A stretch of DNA of 39,982 bases from Bacteroidota bacterium (GTDB taxonomy: Bacteria; Bacteroidota; Bacteroidia; Bacteroidales; ML635J-15). Of the stretch, positions 16,337-25,231 are shown piece after piece (positions within the stretch are counted from its first letter, which is position 1; each line of letters opens with the position of its first letter). The DNA lies in NCBI GenBank assembly GCA_029558535.1, contig JAKQEK010000355.1:1-39982 (forward strand), written 5' to 3'. Under the pieces are notes generated by a model. It was not told where the DNA came from. It made no database searches and saw only the letters and a list, made by a program, of their open reading frames with translations. Both the position numbers and the translations under genes were made by a program.

Positions 16337-16554
16337 TGGAAAATTTATCTGAATATACGCCAACTGAACTATTGAAAATGATTAATGATATCAAGAAAAA
16401 GCATGATACATTAAAACAGGAAATAGTTGACCATACTTTTCAGGTTGATGAACTTGAAAAAATTATCAACAATAAACTTAATGAATTAGCTGAAGCAGAA
16501 AAAAATTATGTTGCATTAATAGAAGAAATGGAAAAAAGAAATGCCATTCAATAA
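16336..16554 (+). CDS. Small coiled-coil protein
   Basis: 72 residues, almost entirely helical with heptad-like spacing (KKKHDTLKQEIVDHTFQVDE, then KLNELAEAEKNYVALIEEME). Likely a coiled-coil oligomer. It is coupled by overlap to the gene before (TAATG) and the spike gene after (14 bp). The tight overlap suggests it assembles with the spike or acts as its chaperone; this is inference from context alone. Confidence 0.6.
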   Translation: MENLSEYTPTELLKMINDIKKKHDTLKQEIVDHTFQVDELEKIINNKLNELAEAEKNYVALIEEMEKRNAIQ

Positions 16555-17431
16555 ACCAATATTACAAAAAAGTAATCCATATAAGCCAATTGGTCAAACG
16601 GATGTCCTTACCAGAACAATATATTATGGTGAAGTAACATCTATCGAAGACCCAACTGATGGTGGTAGGATTAAGGTTAGAATACAAGGATTGGATAATA
16701 ATACATCAAATGAAAATCTACCTTGGAGTTATCCTTTAATGCCAAAATTTTTTCATATTTATCCACAAGTAGGTGAAATGGTTAGAGTTTTTCTGGAAGA
16801 TACAAAATATCCAGAAAAAAGCAGATATTGGCTTGGTAGTGTGATATCTCAGCCACATAAAATTGGGTTCGATTCAATATTTACTGCACCATCTACAACG
16901 AATTACGCTTTGGTTGCTCCAGAGAAAGCACCAACAACATATCCAGATGCTGATGGCGTATTTCCGTTAAAAACTGATGTTGCAATTGTTGGTAAAGTTA
17001 ATACTGATATAATTTTAAGATTAAATGAAGTTCATATCAGAGCAGGTAAACATGAAAATAATGATATCCTTAAATTAAACACAAAAAATCCTGCTCAAAT
17101 ATCAATGGTGTTTGAAAAAATGACTGATAGTGAAGATTTTTATAGCAATACTGTTATTATGAGTGATAAAATTGCTATAATTTCACATTCAGGAACACCT
17201 AAATTTAAATCAGCAAGATTAGAACCAAAAGACAGAGAGAGAATTTTTGATGAGGGGCATCCGATTGCAAGAGCAGATGTGCTTGTTGAAGCATTGAATA
17301 TTATGAGAAAGGCATTAATTCAGCACATTCATAGTTATTCAAATATGCCAGCAGATAAAAATGCAATTATAAACGACTTGGAAAACCTTAATTTTGAATC
17401 AATTCTACAAAAAAACATTGTTACAAATTAA
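16541..17431 (+). CDS. Baseplate central spike OB-fold protein, gp5/VgrG-like
   Basis: 296 residues. Residues ~25-105 match the OB-fold of T4 gp5 / VgrG / gpV spikes: YYGEVTSIEDPTDGGRIKVR, LPWSYPLMPKF, YPQVGEMVRVFL and YWLGSVISQP. The rest is beta-rich then helical, with IRAGKH and a C-terminal helix (MRKALIQHIHSYSNMPADKN). T4 gp5 (575 aa) also carries a lysozyme domain and a beta-helix needle; neither is visible here, so puncture and peptidoglycan functions must lie in other proteins. Last gene of the late rightward operon. Confidence 0.75.
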   Translation: MPFNKPILQKSNPYKPIGQTDVLTRTIYYGEVTSIEDPTDGGRIKVRIQGLDNNTSNENLPWSYPLMPKFFHIYPQVGEMVRVFLEDTKYPEKSRYWLGSVISQPHKIGFDSIFTAPSTTNYALVAPEKAPTTYPDADGVFPLKTDVAIVGKVNTDIILRLNEVHIRAGKHENNDILKLNTKNPAQISMVFEKMTDSEDFYSNTVIMSDKIAIISHSGTPKFKSARLEPKDRERIFDEGHPIARADVLVEALNIMRKALIQHIHSYSNMPADKNAIINDLENLNFESILQKNIVTN

Positions 17432-17447
17432 AAATTCTTTATCTTTG
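17418..17447 (+). promoter_or_regulatory. Host-type promoter, leaderless start
   Basis: TTG (17418-17420), 19 nt, TATCTTTG (17440-17447). The ATG of the following nuclease gene begins at 17452, only 4 nt after the -7 box, so transcription probably starts at or next to the AUG (leaderless or near-leaderless mRNA). The element overlaps the last codons of the spike gene. Confidence 0.7.
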
Positions 17448-17451
17448 TTTC

Positions 17452-18243
17452 ATGAAAATACCCATACCAGTACCGAATGAAATATTTACTGCGTTTAATG
17501 ACATTACATTTTACGATGAACCTCATAAGTATTTTCTTAACAACAGAGAATTAATTTCAGTTACAACACTAATACACCAGTACCAAGAAGAATTTAATGA
17601 AAATTACTGGTCTAATTACAAGGGAGAACAATTTCATATAAGTCAAAGGGAAATATTACGTGCTTGGAAATTTATTAATAATAAAGGCACAATAAAAGGT
17701 TCGGCAATTCATGATTACACTGAAAATCTATTTCAAAATAAAAAATTTCAGTATCCCAAAGACATGATTATTAAAGAATTTGGTTTTGACCCCGTAATTA
17801 ATGAATATAATATTACAAAAAGACATGTGAATAATTTTTATAATGATGTACATGGTAAATTAATTCCAATTAAAACAGAATATGTCGTTTATGATAAAGA
17901 ATTGATGATTGCTGGAATGCTTGATATTTTATTTTATAATGTCAAAATGAAAGAATTTCAGATTTGGGATTGGAAAACAAATAAAGATTTTACCACTGAT
18001 TGTAAAGAAAGACATTTAATTCGTGACTTATTCGTGTTGGAAGATTGTGATTTGGAGTTATATTCATTACAAATGGAAATGTATAAACAAATCATTCAAA
18101 GAAATATTCCAATCAAACTTGGAAAATCATATATTGTCTGGTTTTCACACAATAATGACAATTATAAAATCATCGAAACTAAGGACAGGTCATATTATGT
18201 GAGCCTGATATTCGAAAATAGAAAGATAGAATTAGCTGCATAG
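17452..18243 (+). CDS. PD-(D/E)XK nuclease, RecB/Cas4-like
   Basis: 263 residues. Motifs in order: HKYFLNNRELISVTTLIHQY at the start, KGSAIHDYTE (~residues 82-91), the active-site pair MIAGMLDILF (~160-169) and FQIWDWKTNKDF (~175-186), and YSLQMEMYKQII (~203-214). This GxxxH...GxxD...DxKT...Q-x3-Y order is typical of RecB-type PD-(D/E)XK exonucleases (PF12705-like). A role in recombination, DNA degradation or end processing is expected. It has its own host-type promoter and ends 1 nt before the convergent GIY-YIG gene. Early expression is inferred. Confidence 0.75.
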   Translation: MKIPIPVPNEIFTAFNDITFYDEPHKYFLNNRELISVTTLIHQYQEEFNENYWSNYKGEQFHISQREILRAWKFINNKGTIKGSAIHDYTENLFQNKKFQYPKDMIIKEFGFDPVINEYNITKRHVNNFYNDVHGKLIPIKTEYVVYDKELMIAGMLDILFYNVKMKEFQIWDWKTNKDFTTDCKERHLIRDLFVLEDCDLELYSLQMEMYKQIIQRNIPIKLGKSYIVWFSHNNDNYKIIETKDRSYYVSLIFENRKIELAA

Positions 18244-18244
18244 C

Positions 18245-18871
18245 TTAAATGCACCTCCAAGTTTTTTTAGTAATAATATTATTAATTGTGGCATAAGAAA
18301 CATTAAATTGTCGTGCAATTTTTGGTTGTGAAATTTTTTGGATATAATATAATTTTTTAATATTAGTAACATCAAGGATAGATAATTTTACATTTGTTTG
18401 CCTATGTGTAGCAATACCTTTTTTTGCTAAAGATATTTTATTTCTTATTTCAATTGGTGTTTTTTTCATATAATTCGGATGCTTATCACCACATTTACCA
18501 TACATTGGATTTTTATTTCCTTTTTTTTGAAAAGAAAGAATTTGTTTTGTTTTTTCGGTATGACTTTTATTAAGAAATGAATGCTCTGGGTCATTTACAT
18601 TATATCCAAAATTACTATTTGATGAATTATATAATGTAATAAATTTTAATTCATTAACTAATAATTCTGTTATGGAACATTCAAATATTATTGAAAATTC
18701 AAAAGAATTAATTCCATAATTATTCCAAGATGATTGTAAATGTGAATTATGATGTTTATTGTGTATTAAATGCCATTTATGGTCACGCCATCGTTTTTTA
18801 ATATCAACAGCACTGCCAATATATACTTTATTGTTTTCTTTATTTAATATTTTATATATTCCAGTTTTCAT
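18245..18871 (-). CDS. GIY-YIG homing endonuclease (Seg-like) with NUMOD3 repeats
   Basis: 208 residues from ATG 18871 (MKTGIYKILNKENNKVYIGS); an upstream GTG at 18886 lies inside the terminator stem and is less likely. The GIY...YIG motif is intact, followed by DIKKRWRDHKWHL with the catalytic Arg, and ELKFITLYNS with a catalytic-type Glu. NUMOD3-like DNA-binding modules follow (KKGNKNPMYGKCGDKHPN, KISLAKKG), then a C-terminal helix-turn-helix (ISQPKIARQFNVSYATINNI). It is a free-standing selfish endonuclease lodged just after the tail tube gene. No intron is seen in the tube gene. Confidence 0.9.
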   Translation of the reverse strand: MKTGIYKILNKENNKVYIGSAVDIKKRWRDHKWHLIHNKHHNSHLQSSWNNYGINSFEFSIIFECSITELLVNELKFITLYNSSNSNFGYNVNDPEHSFLNKSHTEKTKQILSFQKKGNKNPMYGKCGDKHPNYMKKTPIEIRNKISLAKKGIATHRQTNVKLSILDVTNIKKLYYIQKISQPKIARQFNVSYATINNIITKKTWRCI

Positions 18872-18879
18872 ATAAAAAG

Positions 18880-18910
18880 AAACCACAAATATATGAAATA
18901 TTTGTGGTTT
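18880..18910. terminator. Intrinsic terminator after tail tube gene
   Basis: A 13-bp perfect stem AAACCACAAATAT (18880-18892) / ATATTTGTGGTTT (18898-18910) with a 5-nt loop. Leftward it ends in TTTCTTTTT, serving the tube transcript. It separates the tube gene from the homing endonuclease and partly overlaps that gene's 5' flank. Confidence 0.75.
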
Positions 18911-18945
18911 TTCTAATGCTTTTTAAATTATAGATAACTAATTGA

Positions 18946-19437
18946 TTATAAATTGAGTATACAACGCCAAGGTTGTATCGTCAGAGTAATATTAATCAAT
19001 TCATCATTACCGTAATCAAAATCGCCAAAACTAATACCAGTTATCATGCATTGTTCCAAGAACCATTTTTCAACCTCAATACCAGTTGGGTCAAGTGATT
19101 TAAGAAGAATATTTTTTGCATATCCTGCTTTATAACCCATACGACCTGTAAGAGATTCAGCATGTAAACGAACCCATTCCATAAGCTGCTGTGATGTTGA
19201 AGGACCGATTGGGTCAAGGAATGTGATTTCCATTTCTTCCCAACGATACCTACCAGCAACATAGTTTTTTTCGTTCATGAAGTCAACTTCAACTGAGTTG
19301 ATTTTCATAGACGGTCTTTTAAATTTTTGAACTTTCCAAACTTCAATACCCAATTCGTCTGCGAATTCAGCAAAGAATCTATTATTTCGTTTAGGTTCGT
19401 ATTCAAACGGGATGCCCCTAATCATTTCACCTGCCAT
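18946..19437 (-). CDS. Tail tube protein, gp19-like
   Basis: 163 residues, the same length as T4 gp19. It begins MAGEMIRGIPFEYEPKRNNR with the NRF(F/Y)AEF strand typical of tube proteins. It continues with VQKFKRPSMKINSVEVDFMN, a WEEMEITFLDPIGPSTSQQL segment and a C-terminal ISFGDFDYGNDELINITLTI then QPWRC, the beta-barrel pattern shared by gp19/Hcp-type tubes. It polymerises around the tape measure inside the sheath. It is downstream of the sheath and an acidic small protein, with a late motif 46 nt upstream and a strong terminator behind it. Confidence 0.9.
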   Translation of the reverse strand: MAGEMIRGIPFEYEPKRNNRFFAEFADELGIEVWKVQKFKRPSMKINSVEVDFMNEKNYVAGRYRWEEMEITFLDPIGPSTSQQLMEWVRLHAESLTGRMGYKAGYAKNILLKSLDPTGIEVEKWFLEQCMITGISFGDFDYGNDELINITLTIQPWRCILNL

Positions 19438-19483
19438 GTTTTTACGTTATTAATAAGTAAAAATTATTTTTGTTATTTTTAAT

Positions 19484-19491
19484 ATAAATAC
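19484..19491 (-). promoter_or_regulatory. Late promoter motif (GTATTTAT)
   Basis: Sense CGGAAGTATTTATATTAAAA, 46 nt upstream of the tail tube ATG (19437). It gives the most abundant tail protein its own late transcription start. Confidence 0.65.
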
Positions 19492-19513
19492 TTCCGTTAT
19501 GAAAATAAAATTT

Positions 19514-19906
19514 TTATTTGCGCAAAATACCAGTTCTTTGATATGCTCTAAGTTCAGCAGGACTTAAATGTTTTACATCTGGCTTTGGCTTTATAACTAT
19601 ATCAACATTTTTTTCTTCTTCAAACTCAGGTACTGGTGATAGCACAATTGAAGAAATTTCTGCAGATTCGTCAACCATTTTATTTTCTTCTTCAGAAACA
19701 ATTTCTTTTATTTCTTCTTCAGCATCAACTCCAAATTTTTCATCAAGGTCTTTAACATCCTCTTCCTGAATTGTTATTACAATTTTTGGTTCTTCAACCA
19801 CTGGCTCAACAGCAGGTTCTGGTGCTGGTATTATTTCAACATCTTTTTTAATTTCGACTTTTTCTTCTTCTTCAACTTTTTCAAGTTTTCTAAATTTCCT
19901 TGCCAT
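19514..19906 (-). CDS. Acidic low-complexity protein between sheath and tube genes
   Basis: 130 residues, dominated by Glu, Val, Pro and Lys (KVEEEEKVEIKKDVEIIPAP and similar), with a basic first segment (MARKFRKLEK) and a conserved-looking tail (HLSPAELRAYQRTGILRK). It is probably intrinsically disordered with a C-terminal binding motif. It lies between sheath and tube genes with a late motif 33 nt upstream, so it is likely made in quantity late in infection. Possible roles are assembly factor or virion decoration; no family recognised. Confidence 0.65.
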   Translation of the reverse strand: MARKFRKLEKVEEEEKVEIKKDVEIIPAPEPAVEPVVEEPKIVITIQEEDVKDLDEKFGVDAEEEIKEIVSEEENKMVDESAEISSIVLSPVPEFEEEKNVDIVIKPKPDVKHLSPAELRAYQRTGILRK

Positions 19907-19939
19907 TTTTATAAAATTTTATATTAATATAATTTACTC

Positions 19940-19947
19940 ATAAATAC
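19940..19947 (-). promoter_or_regulatory. Late promoter motif (GTATTTAT)
   Basis: Sense TTGCAGTATTTATGAGTAAA, 33 nt upstream of the acidic protein ATG (19906). It sits directly after the sheath terminator, so a new transcript starts where the sheath transcript ends. Confidence 0.65.
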
Positions 19948-19959
19948 TGCAATAAAAAA

Positions 19960-19984
19960 AAAGACCCACCGTGTGTGGGTCTTT
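19960..19984 (-). terminator. Intrinsic terminator of sheath gene
   Basis: Leftward: AAAGACCCAC (read from 19984) pairs with GTGGGTCTTT (to 19960), 10 bp, 5-nt loop, then a run of T (complement of the A-run 19953-19962). It lies 21 nt past the sheath stop at 20006. Confidence 0.85.
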
Positions 19985-20005
19985 CTTCAAAAAATCATAA
20001 AAATC

Positions 20006-22738
20006 TTATGCACCAACATCGGCAAATGATGCACCACTCGGAGTTATTGTAAATGTAATGCCGATGAATTCAAGAGCACGAGTAGGCTTCAAGAATATTT
20101 CTCCGTACAATTCATTTCTATCACGAGTTTCTGGTGTATTATTACTGTCGTCCATTTTAATTCTGAACTCCTGCAAACCTCTTTCTCTCTTGATATTATC
20201 AAGGATTGGAGTAGTCTTCTGCAAGAATTGGTCGATAGTTGCTTGGTCATTCTGTTCGAATACAAGTCTGATTGCAATATTTGCAATAAGAACCTTAATC
20301 TGAAGTAACAACCTGCGAACATTTATTCTATCAAGAGCACTTTCTTTCTTCTGAAGTGTCCTCTGTCCAAATATTGCTGTTCCTGCATCTGCAAAGTCAG
20401 CCATTGGATTAATTCTACCTGCATAAAGAATATCACGTGCATCAAGACTTAATTTGAATTTAGATTTCCTTGCATCAGTTACGCCACGCTGTAAACCAGC
20501 AGGAGCAAACCAAGGGAATTTAGTATTATCAGTAAATGCCATTGCTTTTACAACTTCACCTGTTGGTGGAATGTAAACATTAACATTATTCTGTGTATCC
20601 CTCATTTGAATCCAAGGATAATATGTACATGCATAATTACTATCTATTTCTGCACCATCAAGTAAGTCAACGATATCCTGTGCTGCAATCACATCTACCT
20701 TTGCTTCACCAATCATCTGCTGATATGGAAGGTCAGGAGCATCAATGATGTACAAGCTATCAGTTCTTTCAGTTTCAACCATTTCGATTGTTTCCTGAAT
20801 CAATGTTGTATTATCTGACCAGTTAATACCCGGGGTTGCAAAAAGATTAATTGTAACATCTTCAGGATTATCATAAGTATGTATTCCTGTATACCATGCT
20901 TGCCAGTCAGTTAATGTATCAGTTTCAGCAACTGAAGCATCAACGCCATCCCAAATACCACGAGGACGATAATTATCACCATATGAACGATATCCTCTGT
21001 TAACATCCCAACCATCGAAACCACCAGCAGGTACTAATGTGAATTTTCTTGAAGTTAATTCATAATATGTATCTTCTGGTTCATCAACATCAAAAATAGT
21101 CTGGAATCTACCAGCACCAACTTCAAATTGAGCACCATTATATGTTCCAGTTGCACCTGAGTCCATATGGAAACCTTTTGTTTGTACCTGTCCAGATTGT
21201 CCATTGAAATTAAAGAAATTCTGGTTTATTCCAGTTCCAGCAAATTCAACAACGCCATCAGAATCGTAAGTGCTATATCCTTTTTCAGATATACCCAAAT
21301 AGGTTTTTCTGAGTTTTTCGGTTGTTGCATATTCTGTTTTGTAGAAAATTTTTGGTGCAACGCCACCAGCAGCAGTAAAATCATTAAACATATAACCTTC
21401 AAAACCTGCAGGGAATACATCTGGAGCAAAGTCTTGACTTGCTAATTCAAGCATAACATACTTGCTCATAAGGTCGTATTCACCATCTGAAGTACCAATA
21501 CGCTGTCCAACATAACTTGTTGAGCCTTTTATAAGCGTACATCTTGAGAATGTTTCAAGAATTCTTGGATTTTCATCAGTATCGTAAAAATCACGAATAA
21601 TAATGTCAAATTCCAATGTATCAGGTTTTATATTAGCAATACTAATTTTAATTTCAGCATTGGCTGCATTACCATCAGAGATGCTAATGAATTTGAACAA
21701 TCTATCAACACTACTACCTTTTATTTGAGAAACAACCCAAGGAGTTTCAGGGGTTTTGAACTGTGTTTTGTAGTTTGTGAATTGTTGTGTATCGCAAATA
21801 AGCACTGCATTTACACCATATCCCCAACCTTCGGCATCAATTTTTTCAATCAAATTTGGAAATATTGCTTCAACCCAAATTTTTGCTGTTTTATCTTTAG
21901 CCTCTGAACCAATTACATTCGGTAAGAAACTGCTTGAATTAGGATTTAATGATACTGTATATTTTTCGCTTGATGTACCAGATGTTGCAATAAGTTCAAA
22001 TATTCCAAATAAATCACCCGTTCCCACAAGTGTAGTATTACCACTCACTGGCATAGTTACTGTTTGTGCATAAAACTCAGTCCAAGCAGGAGCATTTGTT
22101 TCATTATGTACAGTACCTCTACTTCTGACAATTGCAAGCACCATATCTTCATACTCTTCATATGATGTACCTGTTAATGTATAAGGTATTACATAGCAAG
22201 TTCCACTTGTACCAGTCATTGTCATTGCAGTAAATGCAAATAATGTACCTACAAACTCTGTATCACTTATTTTTGTAAATCCAGTAAATTGACTTCCAGT
22301 ATCACCAGTCGATAATAATGATACACCTCTATATATACCATCAGTAAAAATATCATAAAATGGTGTACCTGCCGTTGAACCAGTTGTTGCTGGGTCAACT
22401 CCTGCACTTAATGTAAGTGCCCATGCAGTACCAGCGTCATATCCTGACAATCCCAATACTCTGGTTACATATAATTGATTTGATTCGTCAAGGTATGCAT
22501 TTGCTACATAAGGCAATTGATATTGGAGCAATCCACTTGAAAATCTTTTTGTGCTTTGAGCACCAAACCTATCTCTGAATTCGGTCTTATCTCTTACGAA
22601 AATAGGTTCAAATGCAGGACCTTTCAATGTTTCGCCAACAAGACCCAAAGTAGTGATGCCCACGTTACGTGTAACGAATGTTAAGTCACGTTCTCTAAAT
22701 TTTACACCCGGTGAGGTGAATACAAATTCTGCTGCCAT
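20006..22738 (-). CDS. Tail sheath protein, gp18-like
   Basis: 910 residues. It starts AEFVFTSPGVKFRERDLTFV, the usual sheath N-terminus with the SPGVxxxExD pattern. The C-terminal ~110 residues (NVRRLLLQIKVLIANIAIRL, then FEQND, and ELYGEIFLKPTRALEFIGIT) match the sheath C-terminal handshake domain. Ahead of it is the ATP-synthase-like APAGLQRG and ARDILYAGRINPMADF region. T4 gp18 is 659 residues, so some 250 extra residues lie mostly in the N-terminal half (~110-450) and probably form surface domains. Own late motif 63 nt upstream and a terminator behind. Confidence 0.93.
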   Translation of the reverse strand: MAAEFVFTSPGVKFRERDLTFVTRNVGITTLGLVGETLKGPAFEPIFVRDKTEFRDRFGAQSTKRFSSGLLQYQLPYVANAYLDESNQLYVTRVLGLSGYDAGTAWALTLSAGVDPATTGSTAGTPFYDIFTDGIYRGVSLLSTGDTGSQFTGFTKISDTEFVGTLFAFTAMTMTGTSGTCYVIPYTLTGTSYEEYEDMVLAIVRSRGTVHNETNAPAWTEFYAQTVTMPVSGNTTLVGTGDLFGIFELIATSGTSSEKYTVSLNPNSSSFLPNVIGSEAKDKTAKIWVEAIFPNLIEKIDAEGWGYGVNAVLICDTQQFTNYKTQFKTPETPWVVSQIKGSSVDRLFKFISISDGNAANAEIKISIANIKPDTLEFDIIIRDFYDTDENPRILETFSRCTLIKGSTSYVGQRIGTSDGEYDLMSKYVMLELASQDFAPDVFPAGFEGYMFNDFTAAGGVAPKIFYKTEYATTEKLRKTYLGISEKGYSTYDSDGVVEFAGTGINQNFFNFNGQSGQVQTKGFHMDSGATGTYNGAQFEVGAGRFQTIFDVDEPEDTYYELTSRKFTLVPAGGFDGWDVNRGYRSYGDNYRPRGIWDGVDASVAETDTLTDWQAWYTGIHTYDNPEDVTINLFATPGINWSDNTTLIQETIEMVETERTDSLYIIDAPDLPYQQMIGEAKVDVIAAQDIVDLLDGAEIDSNYACTYYPWIQMRDTQNNVNVYIPPTGEVVKAMAFTDNTKFPWFAPAGLQRGVTDARKSKFKLSLDARDILYAGRINPMADFADAGTAIFGQRTLQKKESALDRINVRRLLLQIKVLIANIAIRLVFEQNDQATIDQFLQKTTPILDNIKRERGLQEFRIKMDDSNNTPETRDRNELYGEIFLKPTRALEFIGITFTITPSGASFADVGA

Positions 22739-22801
22739 CTTTATTAATTATTAATTTTTTTATTTATTTTTCTATAATTAGCGTTTGCTTAATCTTTTTC
22801 A

Positions 22802-22809
22802 ATAAATAC
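22802..22809 (-). promoter_or_regulatory. Late promoter motif (GTATTTAT); divergent gap 22739-23040
   Basis: Sense TTTTTAGTATTTATTGAAAA, 63 nt upstream of the sheath start, the longest leader in the set. The 302-nt divergent gap otherwise holds only very AT-rich sequence with repeated CCAGATTTTT (22874 and 22915 areas) and TTTTTCATT runs, plus the rightward motif at 23017. No ORF was seen in it. Confidence 0.6.
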
Positions 22810-23016
22810 TAAAAAAGATTGCAAAAGGCGTTTTCAGCTTATTATTATCTCATTGTCATTCTTGTCCATAAATCCAGATTTTTAATTTTTTAAAATTTTT
22901 CATTCCAAATTTTTCCAGATTTTTCATTTTTTGGTAAAAATTGGGGTGAATTTCCCGAAAAAAATTTTTTAAAAAATGTAAAAATTTTTTCATTTGGTTG
23001 AGTTTTTTTACGTGAG

Positions 23017-23024
23017 GTATTTAT
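23017..23024 (+). promoter_or_regulatory. Late promoter motif (GTATTTAT), rightward
   Basis: Reads GTGAGGTATTTATGTGAAAC and ends 16 nt before ATG 23041 of the 728-residue virion protein. Spacing matches the best leftward copies. Confidence 0.65.
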
Positions 23025-23040
23025 GTGAAACACATATTAT

Positions 23041-25227
23041 ATGAATAAGTCACAACGTATTTACTTTGAAAGCGGAAACACAACAATTGATAGTCACGTA
23101 AAAATACAGCTTGAACAAGAAGTTGATACGATTGAATTTCTTTCATTGAATATTAGCACCAAAGATGCATATAGAGATTTTAATGCTGATTATGGTGTAT
23201 TGGTTGGAAGAGTTACAGCAAATGGTGGTATCGGAATACCAAATGCAAAAATAAGTATTTTCATTCCTTTAAGTGATGAAGATGCTGAAAATAGTGAAAT
23301 TATAAGTTTGTATCCATATACAACACCAAGAGATAAAAATCTCGATGGTAAAAGATATAATTTACTTCCACGTGTGGCAAAAATTGACCCGCAAACTGGC
23401 TTAGTATCACCAAAACAGCCATTTGGTTCATTTCCCACAAAAGAAGAGGTTATTATTAACGACCCACATTTTAATGTATATAAAAAATATTATAAATATA
23501 CAGCATTGACAAATGATTCTGGTGATTATATGATTTTCGGTGCACCAATTGGTACACAAACGGTTCATATGAGCGTTGATATCACTGATATTGGAAAATA
23601 TTCAATGACACCTGCTGCAATGGTAACCAATTTAGGATATTCACCAAATTTATTTACTGACAATAATAGCAAAATCAAGCCAAGTACTGATTTAAATGAC
23701 CTGCCACATATTGAAACACAGGAAATTAGTGTAGATATAATACCATTTTGGGGTGATACAGAAAATTTTGAAATTGGAATTACTCGTCAGGATTTTAGAA
23801 TACGTTCAGTATTAACCAATACTTTTATAATATTTGGAAGTGTTTTCACTGACGGTGATGGCTCTATGTGGGGTGATGAAGATGATAGTGGCACAAGGCG
23901 AATTGAAGAATTATTTCATGCAAGGTCAAATGAAAGTGTGACGGTTGGTATGTCATCTAAAAGAATTGGAAAAGTAACCGAAAAAATATTTTATTATCCG
24001 CCAGAAATTAGTGATGAGGATATCGATGATGGAAATGTTGCTGATGATGCCAGCGATATGCGATTATTAGACCCGTCTGAATATTCTGCATATAAGCGAG
24101 ATGGTGATTTTGTGTTTATTATTAGTTGTAATAGGAATAAAGTTGTTACTGATGAATCAGGTGGTGAAATTCCTATTGATGATAATTCTTCAAGTGGAAT
24201 TTTTACAAAATTCAGAGGATTTGTCATTTTAGAAATAACTCCAGAAATAATTCCAATGCAATTTACCAGTGAAATTGGTAATAACACAACAGTAACACCA
24301 TTCAGATATAAATTAAAGTTTCCACAACATGCACCAAGAAATGAAAGTTTTTCAAAACCCGGGACTACACATGCTGGTACAGATGATGCATATAACAAAA
24401 GATGGAGAAAACAACATTATACTTTTTCTGGTGGAAATTATTATAGTCTTGCTAAATTTCATGGATTAACATATAATAAAGATATTACTGACCCGTCTCA
24501 ATTTGACGGTGGACTAAACAATGGGTTTTTTAGAGGGGATACAATTAACAACGCAAATATTACTACTAATGACCATGCATTTAATAATGTTGGTATTATT
24601 ATTAATGGTTCATATGGCATTGACCCAGATTCGGGTGGATATACTTACAACAATGCCGAATTTGAATTTCCAAGTAATTCAACAACAAAAATATCAAATC
24701 TTACAGTACCTTGTTTTGGTGCAAACTGGATGAATTTATCAATACATTTACCACAAGTTGGCTATATGACACAAGGTTGGTCACATATTAGAAGTGTTCG
24801 TTCTGCCGACCACTTTACAAAACAATTGGAAGACAATAGTTCATTTAATGGACATTTTTATCAAGCAAACACCGACCCAATTGCTGGTGGTCAATTTAAT
24901 ACACAATTTATGGCACGTTCAGATTTAAACTGGACTGATTTTATTTATGTGCCAAAAGAAGATATTATAAACTTGAGAAAATCAACAAAAAAAGGAGATG
25001 CAAGTGATAATTTAGGAAATATTCCAACCTCAGATGGTACATATCAACTTAAAGGTACATATCGAAATGGTTCATATACACCAGTAGGTTGGTCAACACC
25101 GTGTCCAATTGATGGTGGTAAAATTGATGGGATTCCAGTAAATTCAGAAGACCAGAAAACATATTTTTATAAAGGATTTGACGCTGCTGACTGTATTGAA
25201 TTTCTTGATTTATTGGGAATTATTTAA
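23041..25227 (+). CDS. Large virion protein, baseplate/fibre candidate
   Basis: 728 residues. Around residues 55-90 it has YGVLVGRVTANGGIGIPNAK then ISIFIPL, followed near 155-180 by YTALTNDSGDYMIFGAPIGT. That is the pattern of a carboxypeptidase-regulatory-like (Ig-type) beta-sandwich. The remainder is Asn/Gly/Ser-rich beta structure with many aromatic residues and ends DAADCIEFLDLLGII. No catalytic motif seen. A late promoter precedes it and a terminator follows. It likely belongs to the baseplate periphery or tail fibre, but its T4 counterpart is not clear. Confidence 0.65.
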   Translation: MNKSQRIYFESGNTTIDSHVKIQLEQEVDTIEFLSLNISTKDAYRDFNADYGVLVGRVTANGGIGIPNAKISIFIPLSDEDAENSEIISLYPYTTPRDKNLDGKRYNLLPRVAKIDPQTGLVSPKQPFGSFPTKEEVIINDPHFNVYKKYYKYTALTNDSGDYMIFGAPIGTQTVHMSVDITDIGKYSMTPAAMVTNLGYSPNLFTDNNSKIKPSTDLNDLPHIETQEISVDIIPFWGDTENFEIGITRQDFRIRSVLTNTFIIFGSVFTDGDGSMWGDEDDSGTRRIEELFHARSNESVTVGMSSKRIGKVTEKIFYYPPEISDEDIDDGNVADDASDMRLLDPSEYSAYKRDGDFVFIISCNRNKVVTDESGGEIPIDDNSSSGIFTKFRGFVILEITPEIIPMQFTSEIGNNTTVTPFRYKLKFPQHAPRNESFSKPGTTHAGTDDAYNKRWRKQHYTFSGGNYYSLAKFHGLTYNKDITDPSQFDGGLNNGFFRGDTINNANITTNDHAFNNVGIIINGSYGIDPDSGGYTYNNAEFEFPSNSTTKISNLTVPCFGANWMNLSIHLPQVGYMTQGWSHIRSVRSADHFTKQLEDNSSFNGHFYQANTDPIAGGQFNTQFMARSDLNWTDFIYVPKEDIINLRKSTKKGDASDNLGNIPTSDGTYQLKGTYRNGSYTPVGWSTPCPIDGGKIDGIPVNSEDQKTYFYKGFDAADCIEFLDLLGII

Positions 25228-25231
25228 TAAT

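Noticed and set aside
22860..23000. AT-rich repeats (CCAGATTTTT, TTTTTCATT) as a replication origin
   Set aside because: The repeats are few, irregular and explained by low complexity; no origin-binding pattern or skew can be judged from this window.
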